Assembly: GCF_026213295.1 (NCBI RefSeq)
Contig: NC_079419.1
Span: forward strand, 10,243,220-10,307,219
DNA from: Gadus chalcogrammus
Lineage: Eukaryota > Chordata > Actinopteri > Gadiformes > Gadidae
DNA length: 64,000 nt
Direction of reading: 5' to 3'
Part shown: one piece after another, positions 26,300 through 38,679 of the stretch
How the letters are laid out: the number at the start of each line of letters is the position of its first letter
Numbering within the stretch: the first letter of the stretch is position 1
Program-made: the position numbers and the translations under genes
Notes under the pieces: generated by a model
Database searches by the model: none
What the model was told of the DNA's origin: nothing
What the model saw: the letters and a program-made list of their open reading frames with translations, nothing else

Positions 26300-26470
26300 C
26301 AATGAGGTCCAGGTCCTAGACCTCCAGTCCCGGGTCTAGGTCCTATACCACCAGTCCCGGGTCTAGGTCTTAGACCCACAGTGCCGGGTCTAGGACCTAG
26401 ACTCAGTCCTGGGTCTTGGACCTAGTCCTCCATTCCTGGGTGTAGGTCCTTAACCTCCAGCCCGGGTTCT
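26300..26470 (+). repeat. Degenerate tandem repeat, cagtcccgggtctaggtcct core
   Basis: Five or so units of about 35 bp. Confidence 0.8.
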
Positions 26471-26489
26471 ATAACACTGGACCGGCTGC

Positions 26490-26532
26490 CAGAACTCCAG
26501 GGGGGGTCCGAACGGAACCCCCTGGAGTTCTG
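26490..26532. other. Long hairpin with 15-bp arms
   Basis: CAGAACTCCAGGGGG (26490-26504) pairs with CCCCCTGGAGTTCTG (26518-26532). The 13-base loop contains a further TCCG/CGGA pair. Confidence 0.94.
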
Positions 26533-26744
26533 GACTGAGGAGCTATTATGAGCTTGGAGGTGTTTTTTATCTTTTCCATATCAGAGGGATCGCATCCAGA
26601 ACCCTGCGGTCCCAGCTCCTCAGATCCAGGACCAACCATCTGGTCCGGGTTTGAGAGAGCGCCATGGGGGTTTGTGAACTCGCTCTCTGAAGGGTGAGGG
26701 GGGGGGGGGGGGGGCTGTGCGTCTTTAGAGTCAGACCCGGCCTT

Positions 26745-26900
26745 GGACTGCTCTGAGGTCCTGGTGGTCTTGTGGAGGTCCTGGACCCTGTTAGACCCTC
26801 TGAGGTCCTGGTGGTCTTGTGGAGGTCCTGTACCCTGTTAGACCCTCAGGGTCCTGGTGGTCTTGTGGAGGTCCTGGAGTCTCCGGAGGTCCTGGCCGTG
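26745..26900 (+). repeat. Tandem repeat of about 50 bp
   Basis: Gaggtcctggtggtcttgtg and gaggtcctg(g/t)accctgtta alternate about three times. Confidence 0.85.
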
Positions 26901-27274
26901 TGGAAGCAGAAGCATGTGTTTCTGAAATTCAATTACTCCCTCCTCCTCCCTCCTCCACTAGTATCTATTACCTTTACCTCCACACCTTGAGAGCTCCTGT
27001 CCATTCTTATGAATACACCTGAAATACACACACACACCACACACACACCACACAGCACACACCACCACACAGACAACAGCCACAGACACACATACACAAC
27101 ACAGTACCAATACACATACACATACAACATACACACACACACACACACACATCATTCCAGAACAGGGGATGGATACAATTTGAACTTTATTTATTCCAAA
27201 ACAGAAACCAATAACACTTGTGTAATATAATTCTTAGATTGCCCGCGTCCCGGGTGTAGCGCTGGTGTAGCGCT

Positions 27275-27310
27275 CGTTCTTGTGTTATTTCTTCCTGGAG
27301 CACAAGAACG
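27275..27310. other. Inverted repeat with 10-bp arms
   Basis: CGTTCTTGTG and CACAAGAACG are separated by 16 bases. Confidence 0.9.
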
Positions 27311-27359
27311 GTCTCTCCAATGTGGTGAAGGATTACAGGCCCCCGCCCTGACATAGAGC

Positions 27360-27552
27360 TAACAGTGACGTAGAGCTAGGTCAGGGTTAGCACTAGGTCA
27401 GTGTTAGCACTAGGTCAGTTTTAGCACTAGGTCAGGGTTAGCACTAAGTCAGTGTTAGCACTAGGTCAGGGTTAGCACTAGGTCAGTGTTAACACTAGGT
27501 CAGGGTTAGCACTAGGTCAGGGTTAGCACTAGGTTAGGGTTAGCACTAGGGC
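27360..27552 (+). repeat. 17-bp minisatellite
   Basis: About eleven units of gttagcactaggtcagg with t/g variants. Confidence 0.92.
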
Positions 27553-27981
27553 TGTCTCCCAAAGGGAAGGCTGCAGCCTTGCTAGAACACGTCCTTGCTA
27601 GTTGCGTCCTATGGAGATAAGGCTAGAGTGCTGCCTAGCGTTTTTAGCGTTCAGAGTTTGGCAGAGTTCAGCGCTGAGCTTCTGTTCCTCCACACTGAAC
27701 CTACGCCCTGAGAAAGGAGGGCGACTGGCAGAGAGGGCAGTCACTGTGAGGTTGGAGGGTTTGATTCCCTGTCTACCTCAGCGGGTAGTGCAAGGCATTA
27801 ACACTGGCCGGGTTAGGGCCAGTGTCGTTGGCTCGTTACTCACTCCGTGTTTGCTAAAATCCGGCGTAGCTTCCGCTAGCAGGGTTGCATTGTGGGTTAG
27901 GGTAAGTCCATCAGGAGGATGGATAGTTCTTCATCGGTAGTTACGCCAACTCGTTTGCCTTTGTGTTTTGCGCGCTAAATT

Positions 27982-28165
27982 AAGCTATGCTAATTTAAGA
28001 TATGCTTGGCTAACCTCTGCTGGACTATGGTATGCTAGGCTAAGCTATGTTAGTTTAAGATATGCTTGGCTAACCTCTGCTGGACTATGGTATGCTAGGC
28101 TAAGCTATGTTAGTTTAAGATATGCTTGGCTAACCTCTGCTGGACTATGGTATGCTAGGCTGAGC
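27982..28165 (+). repeat. 60-bp tandem repeat, three copies
   Basis: The period is exactly 60. Lines starting tggactatggtatgctaggc at 28021 and 28081 are identical over 60 bases. The 60-bp period keeps one frame open, which explains a 70-codon frame. Confidence 0.95.
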
Positions 28166-28698
28166 TATGCTGTGTTTTGATATGCTATGTTAGCGGTTGA
28201 ATAGTGTACCATAATGTGATGGATTCCACGATTATCAAATTGAATATGATATTATTTGTGTTGTTCGGGACGAGAAAGAATGATTACATTTATTATCGTA
28301 ATGTTTTGGTCCGGCCCGAGGCGTCGGTGTGACAGAGGAGCCTGTGTAGCAGCTAACGTTTATTAGCCGCTAGGTCGCTAGCGTGATTCATGCGCAGCAG
28401 AACACATTAGCGCTGTTCCCCTCCCACCGGCCGCGCTGAATGTTTGTGTTTTAATGTGCTGCTCGCACTTTACAACAAATACACTTTCATCCATCACGGA
28501 GAGAGGGGGCGTGGCCGTGGCGCGACGCCCTCGCCCTCCACCTCTGCACCAATCGCCTGCCAGCGCTCGGTCGCCGTGGCAACGGGACAGGCAGTGCCAA
28601 TCTAATCTAATCACAGGAATGAGTGCTGGGGGCGAGGTGGGGGGGGGGGGGGGGGAAGGGATGATTGTGTTTAATGGGGGGTCTCTCAAGCACCCCAT

Positions 28699-28699
<1 letters not shown>

Positions 28700-28775
<76 letters not shown>
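28700..28775 (+). repeat. (CA)n microsatellite
   Basis: About 38 units, the second of three long pure CA tracts on this strand. Confidence 0.97.
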
Positions 28776-28776
<1 letters not shown>

Positions 28777-29403
28777 CAGACAGCAGTAATTAGATTGTCT
28801 TTGTATTTCCAGCGATCCACACGCAATTATTACACCCACACCACTAATGAACATGAATGAAGGGGGGGGGGTTGCACTCATTGTCCTGCCATCAATTAGA
28901 GATGAATGTGGACACTTGTACTGTAAGTGTGTGATTGTGTGTGTCTGTGTGTGTGTGTTGACGATAATGAGCCCTGGGTCAGGTGGTCCCTCAGTGGGAG
29001 GGGCCTGTGTCCGAGAGGAGAAGGACGACGGCAGCCATCTTGTCTCTCATTAACCTCCACTAACATCATCACCGTCTCTCCAGTCTCATTACCACTTCCC
29101 GTCAGCATGTCCCGCCCCCTCGCCGACACTTCCTGTCTGTCTGTGTCTCCCCTCCCCCCGCAACAAGGTACGTCTCTCTGCTAGCATGCTAGCTCCCCCG
29201 TGCTAGCATGCTAGCTCCTCTGTACTAGCTCTGTGCTAGCTCCTGGTAGGTGTTGTGCGGAGAGGTTTGCATCCCGTTAAACGGGACCTCAAGCTCAGTG
29301 CCTTCCTGAAGAGTCAGGGCTGTAAAAGGCTTTGATAACATGATATACATAGATAATATATCTATATATAGATAGATATAGATATAATATATTAGCGGTT
29401 ACG

Positions 29404-29503
29404 NNNNNNNNNNNNNNNNNNNNNNNNNNNNNNNNNNNNNNNNNNNNNNNNNNNNNNNNNNNNNNNNNNNNNNNNNNNNNNNNNNNNNNNNNNNNNNNNN
29501 NNN
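29404..29503. other. Assembly gap of 100 N
   Basis: Exactly 100 N, the usual placeholder for a gap of unknown size. It sits at the left edge of the 18-bp array. Confidence 0.99.
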
Positions 29504-30255
29504 ATTCCTCTGACTCTGGTCGCTCTTATCGCTCTGATCACTATAATGGCTCTGATCACTCTTATCGCTCTGATCACTATAATGGCTCTGATCACTCTTA
29601 TCGCTCTGATCACTCTGATCACTATAATGGCTCTGATCACTCTTATCGCTCTGATCACTCTGAACGCTCTGATCACTATGGAACGCTCTGATCGCTCTAA
29701 TCACTCTATTCGCTCTGAACACTCTTATCACTCTGAACGCTCTGATCACTCTAATCGCTCTGATCACTCTTATCGCTCTGATCACTCTGAACGCTCTGAT
29801 CACTCTTATCGCTCGGATCACTCTTATTATTCGGATCACTCTTATCGCTCTGATCGCTCTGATCACTCTGATCGCTCTGATCACTCTTATCGCTCGGATC
29901 ACTCTTATCGCTCTGATCACTCTTATCGCTCTGGTCACTCTTATCGCTCTGGTCACTCTGATCGCTCTGATCACTCTTATCGCTCTGATCACTCTTATCG
30001 CTCTGATCGCTCAGATCACTCTGAACGCTCTGATCACTCTTATCGCTCTGATCACTCTTATCACTCTGATCACTCTTATCGCTCGGATCACTCTGAACGC
30101 TCTGATCACTATTATCGCTCTGATCACTCTTATCGCTCTGATCACTCTTATCGCTCTGATCACTCTTATCGCTCTGATCACTCTTATCGCTCGGATCACT
30201 CTTATCGCTCGGATCACTCTGAACGCTCTGAACGCTCTGATCACTGTTATCACTC
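29504..30255 (+). repeat. 18-bp minisatellite, about 40 units
   Basis: Main unit is cactcttatcgctctgat, with 9-bp half units (cactctgat, cgctctgat). The unit is a multiple of three, so frames stay open on both strands and read Ser/Asp/His/Tyr/Arg-rich or Ser/Asp/Lys/Gln-rich; this is not evidence of a gene. The left end is lost in the gap. Confidence 0.96.
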
Positions 30256-31560
30256 TGGTGGCTCTGCCGTCTCCAGCGGAGGACGCACGCCTTCCAGCTC
30301 CAGGACGTCTCCCTGGCGTCTGCAGCCGTCGAGACGCCCCCTGTTCCTCCCACCTTATTAAGAGCCGTGGTTCGCCCGCTGCTCCTCTCCCAGCGCTCCA
30401 GTCGGAGTGCGACAGCCGGCAGTAGGAATGTGCAAGGAGGAAGTGTGGTAAGACGTAGGGTCCAGGGGTCAGGCAATAAATCAAGATGGCCCCTGATCCG
30501 TCCTCCCCGGTGACATCTGGAGGGGCTTTTGTTGGTGGGCCGGGCATCCGGATGTTGTCGGGTCAGCGCCGCCTTCCCCCCTGTCCAGCGATGCTGTGTG
30601 TGTGAGGAGGGGGGGGATCTGGTGTGTTAGAGAGGTGTGTGTGGGGGGGGGGGGGGGGATGGGGGACCACCAGCTGCTGGGGTCGGGGCCGCGCAGAGCG
30701 CGGCTAACGGGGTCATACTGTCCCGCAACAACGGCGGGTCGCAGCCCACACTCGCTAACACGCGCTAACACATGCTAACACACGCTAACACATGCTCTGA
30801 ATTTGAGGGGTTTATGGGTCGTTAAGACTCAAGACTCGTTATTATTTTATTAATATATCACTTCCTGACCTTTAGGGTTACCGTCTCTGCTCATTAAACA
30901 CACATTTTACCAAATGTGTTAATTAGTTTTGTTAGTTAGTTGAGTTTATCACACGTAGCACACCTTTCACCAAAGGTTGTTATTCTATTCTTATATTTAT
31001 GTGGTCTTTACAGAGTGTCCTTACCCACAGCAGTGTTTTAATTGTGGAGCCTTCTTGTGCGGTTCTCCTTCTGTTCTGCTGCTCGCTGCAACCAGAATCA
31101 CCCGCAGGGGTTCATAAAGACGTTCTCACTCTGTAGTTTGTGTTTCGTAGTTTAGTTTAAAATTTAACAACTTCCAAGTTTGTGCAAACAACCTGGCAGT
31201 AAAACCCCAGTCCTGTTCTAAGATCTGTTTCCCAGGAACTCATGTATTTTCCTTTCGGTTTTCCCTCAATCAGCGATTCCTCCCATCCCGACGCTCCATA
31301 GATTTCCTCCCGGTGGATCCCCGCGGAATATCTGGGATTACGTTCTCCCGGTTTCTCCCGGTGGTAGAGCTCAGGTTGCTGTTGGCAACGGTAAAATCAA
31401 GCGAGGAGAGACAAAGTATCCCAGATGATGCCTGAAGATCTTCTTAGACGCTGGGGGTCCCGAGGGACCCCACCCCCCCCCCACCCCCCTACAGGATCTC
31501 CTCCAACTCTTCATCCTTCCAATCCTCCATGAAATGTGTCCAGCATGCCTCTGCTTAGTG
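30256..31560. other. Mostly unique intronic DNA
   Basis: Includes GC-rich sequence (30260-30740), cgctaacaca repeats (30745-30795) and AT-richer DNA after that. No gene is recognised. Confidence 0.4.
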
Positions 31561-32034
31561 TCAGTCATCCATGAAGATCCCACCTCCTCCCTCCCAACTC
31601 CCTCTCCATCTTGGAACTTATCCCACCTCCTCCCTCCTCCCTCCCCATCTTGGAGCCCCTCCCTCCTCTCCCTCCCGCTCTTGGATCTCCCCGTCCCGGG
31701 CTGACACCGGATCTCTCTGCTCCTGGCAGGGTCCCGGTCTGGAGCGCGCCCAGCGGCTCTCTGGCGGCGCTGGGCTGTGAACGCTGTTTACCATCTCTGC
31801 ATTTCTGGGAGATTGTCCCGTTCGATGGGTTCACGCTCCGCTGGTTCCTGGTTGACTGTAAGAATTGCCAATCAACGGTTCCACCGAGGGACCGAGTGAA
31901 CGAGTCTTCCAGGAATGAGCTGGGAATGCAGTTTGACCATTCTGGAAGATTCTCTTTGTTCTCGCCATCGTTTTGCCGGTTGTAGAATTTGACAATCACT
32001 GAACAAATTCAGTCAATCCACACTCTTTAGGGGT

Positions 32035-32150
32035 TCGCAGAGTCCCAGCTAAAAGGTTCTTGGTTCAATCCTCAATTTCCACCTCTAGCCATCCTAGAGC
32101 AAGATGACCCCTAACCCCTACCTGCTCCTTAATGACCTGTCTCATAGTGT
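32035..32150 (+). mobile_element. SINE fragment of the 41-bp-unit family, single unit
   Basis: B box ggttcttggttcaatcc, then agagcaagatgacccctaac and one truncated copy of the unit (taacccctacctgctcctta). It shows that the family also exists without an array. Confidence 0.78.
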
Positions 32151-32392
32151 TCGATGATTTGCTGACAGAGAGACACTGTGTTCTGGTGGTCCTGGGGGTC
32201 GGCGGACATCCCACCAGCCTGCGGACATCCCATCATTCACCATGGCAACCGAGGTGTTGTCGTGGCGACCTCTGATTTGAGGCTGTCGCCGGGAGTGAAG
32301 AGCGGGGTTATGGGATGCAGGTGATAAGGATGTTGGTGCTAGCCCAGGTGCCTGCTGGGTAATGGTACCATATGTCTCTGCTGCGGGATACT

Positions 32393-32393
<1 letters not shown>

Positions 32394-32429
<36 letters not shown>

Positions 32430-32570
32430 GTGTGTGTCTGCATGCGTGTGTGTGTGTGTGTGTAGGTGTGTGTCTGCATGCGTGTGTGTGTGTGTGTACA
32501 GGTGTGTGTCTGTGCGTGCGTGCGGGTGTGTGTTTGTGTGTGTACAGGTGTGTGTGTTTGTGTGCGTACA
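32394..32570 (+). repeat. (TG)n with tandem TG/tgcatgcg units
   Basis: A pure TG tract (32394-32428) is followed by repeats of aggtgtgtgtctgcatgcgt. Confidence 0.93.
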
Positions 32571-33189
32571 GATGTGCCTCTCTGAACCTGTGAACCGATT
32601 CAGTGCCCTTCCTGTTCCGACCAATCAAAGGCGGCCGTGGGGAGCCTGTGTTGTCGTCGGGGGAAGATGGACGGCTCCGGGAGGCCAGAGAAACAGAAAC
32701 AAATGGAAAGAAAATTACAAAAATCTAAACGCCAACCTCTGACCCCTGGAGCCCGAACGCCGGGAAAATCATTTCTTTGTTCAGCGCTCCGACTCTAGCT
32801 TCCTCGCTCTTGCTCTCTCACTCGCCCTCTCGCTCTCTCGTTTTCTCTCTCTCCATCAACCTCTCCTTTTAAGACCCTCCATCTCTCTGTCTCGCCTTAG
32901 TCTCGCTCTCTCTCTCGCGCTCTCTCGCTCTCTCTCTCAGCGAGGCATTCCTCCTCCTAATGGAATCCTTGCCCGCCGCGGCGTCCATCTTGGCTCTGCC
33001 ATCGGGAGACGTTCTTTCTCTGACCGAGGAGAGCAGCTTCCATCCGACACAATCAGCCCCGCTCTCCATCCTCCCCACCGCCTCACCCTCTGCCCTACCC
33101 CCTCACCCCCCCCGCCTCCCCCTCACCCCCTCTCCCCACCACCTCACCCTCCCCCTCTCCCCCGGCGCCTCTCCCTCTCCCCTCTCCCA

Positions 33190-33540
33190 CACTCCGGAGC
33201 CAGGCTGATTCATATCAGCTGGAAAGGGGATTAAGCCTACAAACCACTGGAGTCTGACACCCAATAAAGAATGCCTGGCTAATGGGCAGAGACCTGCCGG
33301 GGCAGAATAATATATCCCCCAAACTGTGTCAAATGTCAAACATTGTCTAATTAGCGTCTGCTGGAATATGGATTTTTGCAATTTGTTGCCATGGAAACCG
33401 TTCTGAATCTGAGAGCAGAATGGCCAGCCTTTGTCCAGGGCGCTGTTCTGTACGTTCCCCCGAAGGCAAGACATGTTCTCAGTGTTTCCTCGTAATTGTA
33501 CAGCAGCGAAATTGAATCACGGATTGAACGTGCAAGGAAT
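33190..33540. other. Unique block with candidate regulatory motifs
   Basis: Non-repetitive. It contains a full RFX X-box-like site GTTGCCATGGAAAC at 33385-33398 and a homeodomain-type core CTAATTAG near 33348. It has the look of an intronic conserved element (inference). Confidence 0.4.
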
Positions 33541-33989
33541 TCTATAGAACAATCCAGATGAATCCGGGAGATATACGCACTGTTGCTCGCCGTCTTCTAA
33601 TTGCTCGGATCCCCGCTCCCGCTCGGCGTTCGTTCCTGCGGGGCTGCGGAGGGGCTTCCTCCGTCTCCATCCTCCGGGGTTCTCCCCGAGCTCAAGGATC
33701 TGTGGTGAATAAATCACCGTGGAGACGCTGAGACGCGGGATCGATGGGAGCGCCGGCTGCTGTCAAAACCATGCAGCAGTATCAGTCCTTCCCCGCTCGA
33801 CAAACTGGGAACACTGGGAACACTTGGCTGTCGGAACCACACCAGTTCACCCAGACCCCTTTGCCAGCTGCAGAACCTCAGAGAGCCCCTCCTTACTGAA
33901 CCTCACAGAGCCCCTCCTTACTGAACCCACAAAGAGCTGCTTGTGGATCAGAGATCATCATCCCCTTGGGTTAGTCTAGCTGTCTGGCC

Positions 33990-35280
33990 CTGATACAAGC
34001 TCAGATATACGTCATACATACCCATACTGTATGTTTGATACATGTATTGTTACTGTCTATGTTCGATACATGTCCTAAAAATAATTCACACAAACGTTGT
34101 CTGATAACTGGAGGGTTGCTGGTTGATGCTGCAGGTGTCCCCGATCAATGCACCCAACCCTACTCAGATTAGCATTACCATAACTTGCACCAGGCTTTTG
34201 TACTCGAACAGCAATAGCCTTTTCTACCAGATCTAGCATGAAGCTTTTATAGGCCTCCTAGAGCTAGGTCTCTCTACCTAATGTTAAAAGAGATAGTTGC
34301 CTTGTAAGTCACATTTGGCTTTCGGACTCGTGTTGGACTTCTCCCAAGGAAGCGTGACCATTCAGCTACCTAAATGTCAACAGTTCCTAACGTTTATTTC
34401 AGCTGGTGTCTCTATTCGAACCAGATGGAACCCAGCTCCTCTTGGACTCATTGTCTTGGCGGCGGCTGCAGGTGTGGGATGTTTGAGTGGGTTAGCCAGC
34501 GCTAAGCTCTCCCAGTCAGCTTAGCGCTGCCACAGCCAGCCTCTGTACGACACAATGGGCTAAATAAAGGATTTGGAAGCTTTGGAGCCCCCCTGCTAAC
34601 ATGCTAGCTCTCCAGATTGCTTTTCAATTATATCTGCCTGAGCTGATGGGGGCTTAGAAGGGGAAATGTCCTGTTTGGTTTGGAGGAGAGGGAAAGGGTT
34701 CAAACATGTTTTGTGGTTACATGTTGTATTTCTGGGTACCGTTGCTATAACAGATATGCAGGCTGTCGTTCTGATAAGAGGCAGCAATATCGCGGCTTAT
34801 GTTTCATCATATCATACTGATGCTAGCTATGCTACATCAGGTTGACATCTACATGGAAAGGGCGCAAGTTGTCAGTTGAGCGCTGTATTTCTGGCTACCG
34901 TCGCTAATGCTAAAAATATACACAATGCCAAAGAGCAGAGCACCAGCCACACTGCTAGCATAAATACATACCGCTAGCTCTGCTCTGTGTATCTCGGTGG
35001 AATCTGCTGGGAGTTGCGATGCGAGGGGGAACTCGCTTCGAAGGTTTCCTTCTAGGGTCTCACGTCCTGACGCTCCGGGGATCGTTCAGCGAGGCTGAGA
35101 TCTGAGGTGCGGCCGTCGTTGTTCGAACAAGAGTTCACACACTGTAGATAACCCCTTGTTGCTTCAGTGATATAGATACAGTATGATCTGTGGCCACGGC
35201 TTTTAATATTGATACTCAACACTGAAAATACTAAAACGCTTGTTCATCGGGTCATTTGGTGGTGGCACGCATGTGTAACG
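33990..35280. other. Unique intronic DNA, nothing recognised
   Basis: No clear tandem array; gtatttctgg(g/c)taccgt occurs at about 34726 and 34886. No coding signal. Confidence 0.4.
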
Positions 35281-35336
35281 CACCTTTGAATATTGTTGAC
35301 AAGGCATTTCATTAATCGACACAAATCAAAGGATAA

Positions 35337-35480
35337 TACACATGTACTGGATATTTTACACATGTACTGGATATTATACGCTTGTACAGGCTATTATACA
35401 TGTGTATTGGATATCATACACGTTTGCTGGATATTATACACATTTACTGCCGATGGTCCACGTGTATTGGATTTAATAAA
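35337..35480 (+). repeat. Tandem repeat of about 25 bp
   Basis: Six diverged units of acatgtactggatattata. Confidence 0.85.
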
Positions 35481-35725
35481 CCTCTTGGATCACAACAGTG
35501 GATATTGTTTTGGATTGTATGTGTAAGGCTTTCATTCAATCACTTCAACGCCTAACCGTTGCAATCACAATTGTGTACCCGCTTACGTGGTATTACTTGT
35601 GTTGTGTGCGTGTGTTTGTCAGAGCGAGAGAAGCATGTGTGTGTGTCTGTGTGATCGTGTGCGTGTGTGTCTGTCTGTGATTGTGTGTGTCTGTCTGTAA
35701 CCGTATTTGTGGGTGACTGTGAGAT

Positions 35726-35727
<2 letters not shown>

Positions 35728-35782
<55 letters not shown>
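35728..35782 (+). repeat. (TG)n microsatellite
   Basis: About 27 units, followed by gattgtgggtgactgtttgatcatg-like variants of the flanking DNA. Confidence 0.95.
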
Positions 35783-35784
<2 letters not shown>

Positions 35785-36157
35785 TTGTGGGTGACTGTTT
35801 GATCATGTGTGTGTGTGTGTGTGTCTTTGATCATCTTTGTGATCCTGTGTGTGCGATCATTTGTGTCTGTGATCATGTGTGCATGTGTTTGAACAAGAGG
35901 CCATGCATGTGTGTTGGGAGAGATACGGCTGTTGTTCCTATAGTGCCGTACTCATAATCTATAGAGCCGTACTATATAGAGCTTTATGTGAACGGCTTCA
36001 GTAGAAACAATTATCTTTGCTGTGGTCAGACGCTAGTCAAACAGCTAATTAGCACGTGGCACGAGCTGCCAGCATTAGCCCCCGGCCAATTACACTGCAG
36101 TAAAATTAGCCATCCAGGCCGCTGGAGCTGGCATTAAACAATTGATTTATCGCCAGA

Positions 36158-36267
<110 letters not shown>

Positions 36268-36439
36268 GTATGTGTACGTGTACTTCTGTGTTTGAATGAG
36301 ACTGTATTCCAACTTTTAAAGCCTTCCCACTTGGCGTCCTATAAAAGCTGTCTATTGTTATATTTTTATCAACACAAATGTAGACCCCGTCCCTTGTACA
36401 TTCTATCAGTTGATTCGTCTGCATTTCTTCTTCCCGTTC

Positions 36440-36690
36440 CAGGGAGTGTTTGATTATGAATTTACGAGGAGCGCTCTTTCGTTCCACTCTCCGCTGCCAA
36501 GGATGGAGTTCCGCGCGCAGAGCTGCGCAGACTTCAAACGGGTTTTAAGTCGCGGGCCGCCCTTGCGCCCTTGCTCCCCGCTCCTCCTCTCCGCGCGCCT
36601 CTCATGTCTCGCCCAGCCAGACGCACTGCCAAGCCGTCGGCCGGCTGCCAAATACCGGCCAGCGAGGGTGTGTGTAGACACGGTGAACTC
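36440..36690. promoter_or_regulatory. CpG-rich block, possible regulatory element
   Basis: Rich in CG (ttccgcgcgcagagctgcgc, ctctccgcgcgcctctc) and non-repetitive. A TATA-like TATAAAAG lies about 100 bases upstream at 36340-36347, and a pyrimidine tract ending in ccag at 36441. No transcript evidence; a chance CpG cluster is possible. Confidence 0.25.
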
Positions 36691-36754
36691 GACCGCCACT
36701 AGTGCTCACACACTGCTCCTGCTCAGAGCCTGCGAGAGTGACGCACACTACATA

Positions 36755-36840
36755 TGGAACGCACCCGTTACGTATGGAACACACCCGTTACGTATGGAAC
36801 ACACCCGTTACGTATGGAACACACGCGCTATGTATAGAGC
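36755..36840 (+). repeat. 20-bp tandem repeat
   Basis: Four to five units of cgttacgtatggaacacacc. Confidence 0.9.
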
Positions 36841-37383
36841 ACACTATGCTAACCAACAACGTCCTTGCTACGTTCAACCATGCTTCGTACACAATGTACA
36901 TGATACATACACAAATGTGTAAGATACGTACAAAACAACAGGTATGCGATGCACTGAGGGTTGTATTTGTTTGTATCATATCTTTGGCGTTTGTCCGAAC
37001 AGATTTGATCGTAAACATCTTTTGAAAGAAGTGTTTAAACGTTCTATAAGACCCCAGTGTCTACCAACGAGGTTGTTGACATACAGTAGGGCCTTCAGCA
37101 GCGCGGTGCTTCCTGACCTTCTCCCCCAGCGCTGGCTAACAGCGGGGGGCTAGCGTCCCGCGGCGGCGGCTCCCTGTTAGCGGGGGGGGGGGGGGGTAGC
37201 TTCGCCCTGACGTTTAACCTTTGCTGCCGTCCGTCCCGATGCATCGGCTCAGAGACCTGATCGATGGTATCGACTGCGGCGTCCTACGATCGCGGCGTCG
37301 GAGCAGCGCTGAGGGCTTTAAGACCGCTGCGGGTAGGCCACTAGCGCGTTGTCGGAGGGAGGGCACCCTGGGGAGGCTCCTGC

Positions 37384-37385
<2 letters not shown>

Positions 37386-37418
<33 letters not shown>

Positions 37419-37560
37419 GTGAGTGTGTGTGTGGGTCAGAGGTTTGTGTGTGTCCGTGTGAGTGAATGCACCAGTTTGTGTGAGCATGTACGTATGTGTG
37501 TTTGTGTGTGTGTGTGTGTGTTCGGGTGTGTGTGTGTGTGTGCGTGTGTCAGTGAGTGTG
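37386..37560 (+). repeat. (TG)n and TG-rich region
   Basis: Pure TG at 37386-37417, then interrupted TG to 37560. Confidence 0.93.
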
Positions 37561-38021
37561 TTTATGTTTTGACCTCTTGTCCGTCCCTCTGTATTCCACC
37601 AAGGCTCTCATGAGAAAATGTTAGTAGAAAAAACTACAATGGTGAAACCTTGAGTAAATTAGCCTCCCGATCGAGCGGTTCTGTTTCCTGGTTCCTCTGT
37701 TTATCTGTGGCTTAATTCTCACAACTGGGTGTTTATATCTCTGCTGTGGGAACACAACTGTTTGGAAAGGTTGTGAAATAGATTTTCTGTTGTGCTTGTT
37801 TATGTTTATGACTTCTTCCTCTTTTTTCTAGTGGTTTCTGACCTGTAGGTCCTGGAGAGAGGAAGGCTTTCCACTCTGCTCTCAACAGATTTAGTCTAGA
37901 CAACAGAACCACTTTGAACACGCGCATGGAAAGACGATTACAGTGCTGCATCGCTCAGAAAAACCCAATCAATGAATGAGAATCCGATGAATTGAGTATC
38001 CATCAAAGAGCACTGTAAAGG

Positions 38022-38156
<135 letters not shown>

Positions 38157-38386
38157 TCGCTCAGCGGTTGAAAGGCTCGCTTCGCTTCTGTTGATGTTGT
38201 GTTTCTGAAAAGAGATATTTCCCCCCCGCAGTAAGAGCCGGCCATTATCTTGGATCAGAGGCCCCCTCTCTCACCGTCTGGATGCGGTCTATCTGCTGGA
38301 TGTAATATAGATGGATCTGGCTCAGCCTCCACTTTCAGCTGCTGTCGCTCCGAGAGCCGACAGTTTGAAATATGGCAAACGGAATC

Positions 38387-38530
38387 CTCTCGGACGTAGC
38401 CTAGCTTACGATCACACTGAGATAGGAGCGCCGCCGCGGCCCCCTCACAGCGGGAGGCTCTCGGACGTAGCCTAGTGTACGATCACACTGAGATATGAGC
38501 ACCGCCGCGGCCCCCTCACAGCGGGAGGCT
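38387..38530 (+). repeat. 71-bp tandem duplication
   Basis: Tcggacgtagcctag starts at 38390 and 38461 and the copies agree almost throughout, ending in cctcacagcgggaggctc. Confidence 0.93.
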
Positions 38531-38679
38531 CTCCCGCTCTGGATCCTTCTCTCAGGAACCTTTTGATGAATTTTAAACACTTTTAGTTTGATCTTCAAAT
38601 ATTTTGGGGATATTTCTGTTTTGCTCTGGTAACATTTTAACATTAAATACAGCACCTCTAAAAACGGCATACGTCAAGA

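Noticed and set aside
29090..29170. Exon ending at caacaag/gtacgt (29167)
   Set aside because: The donor looks fine, but no matching acceptor or recognisable protein sequence precedes it.
29546..30476. Ser/Arg/Asp/His-rich frame resembling an RS domain
   Set aside because: The 18-bp unit keeps several frames open on both strands, with no flanking domain or splice signals.
36425..36560. Exon beginning after ccgttccag at 36441
   Set aside because: The acceptor is acceptable but there is no good donor, and the encoded residues match no PAR3 segment or family known to me.
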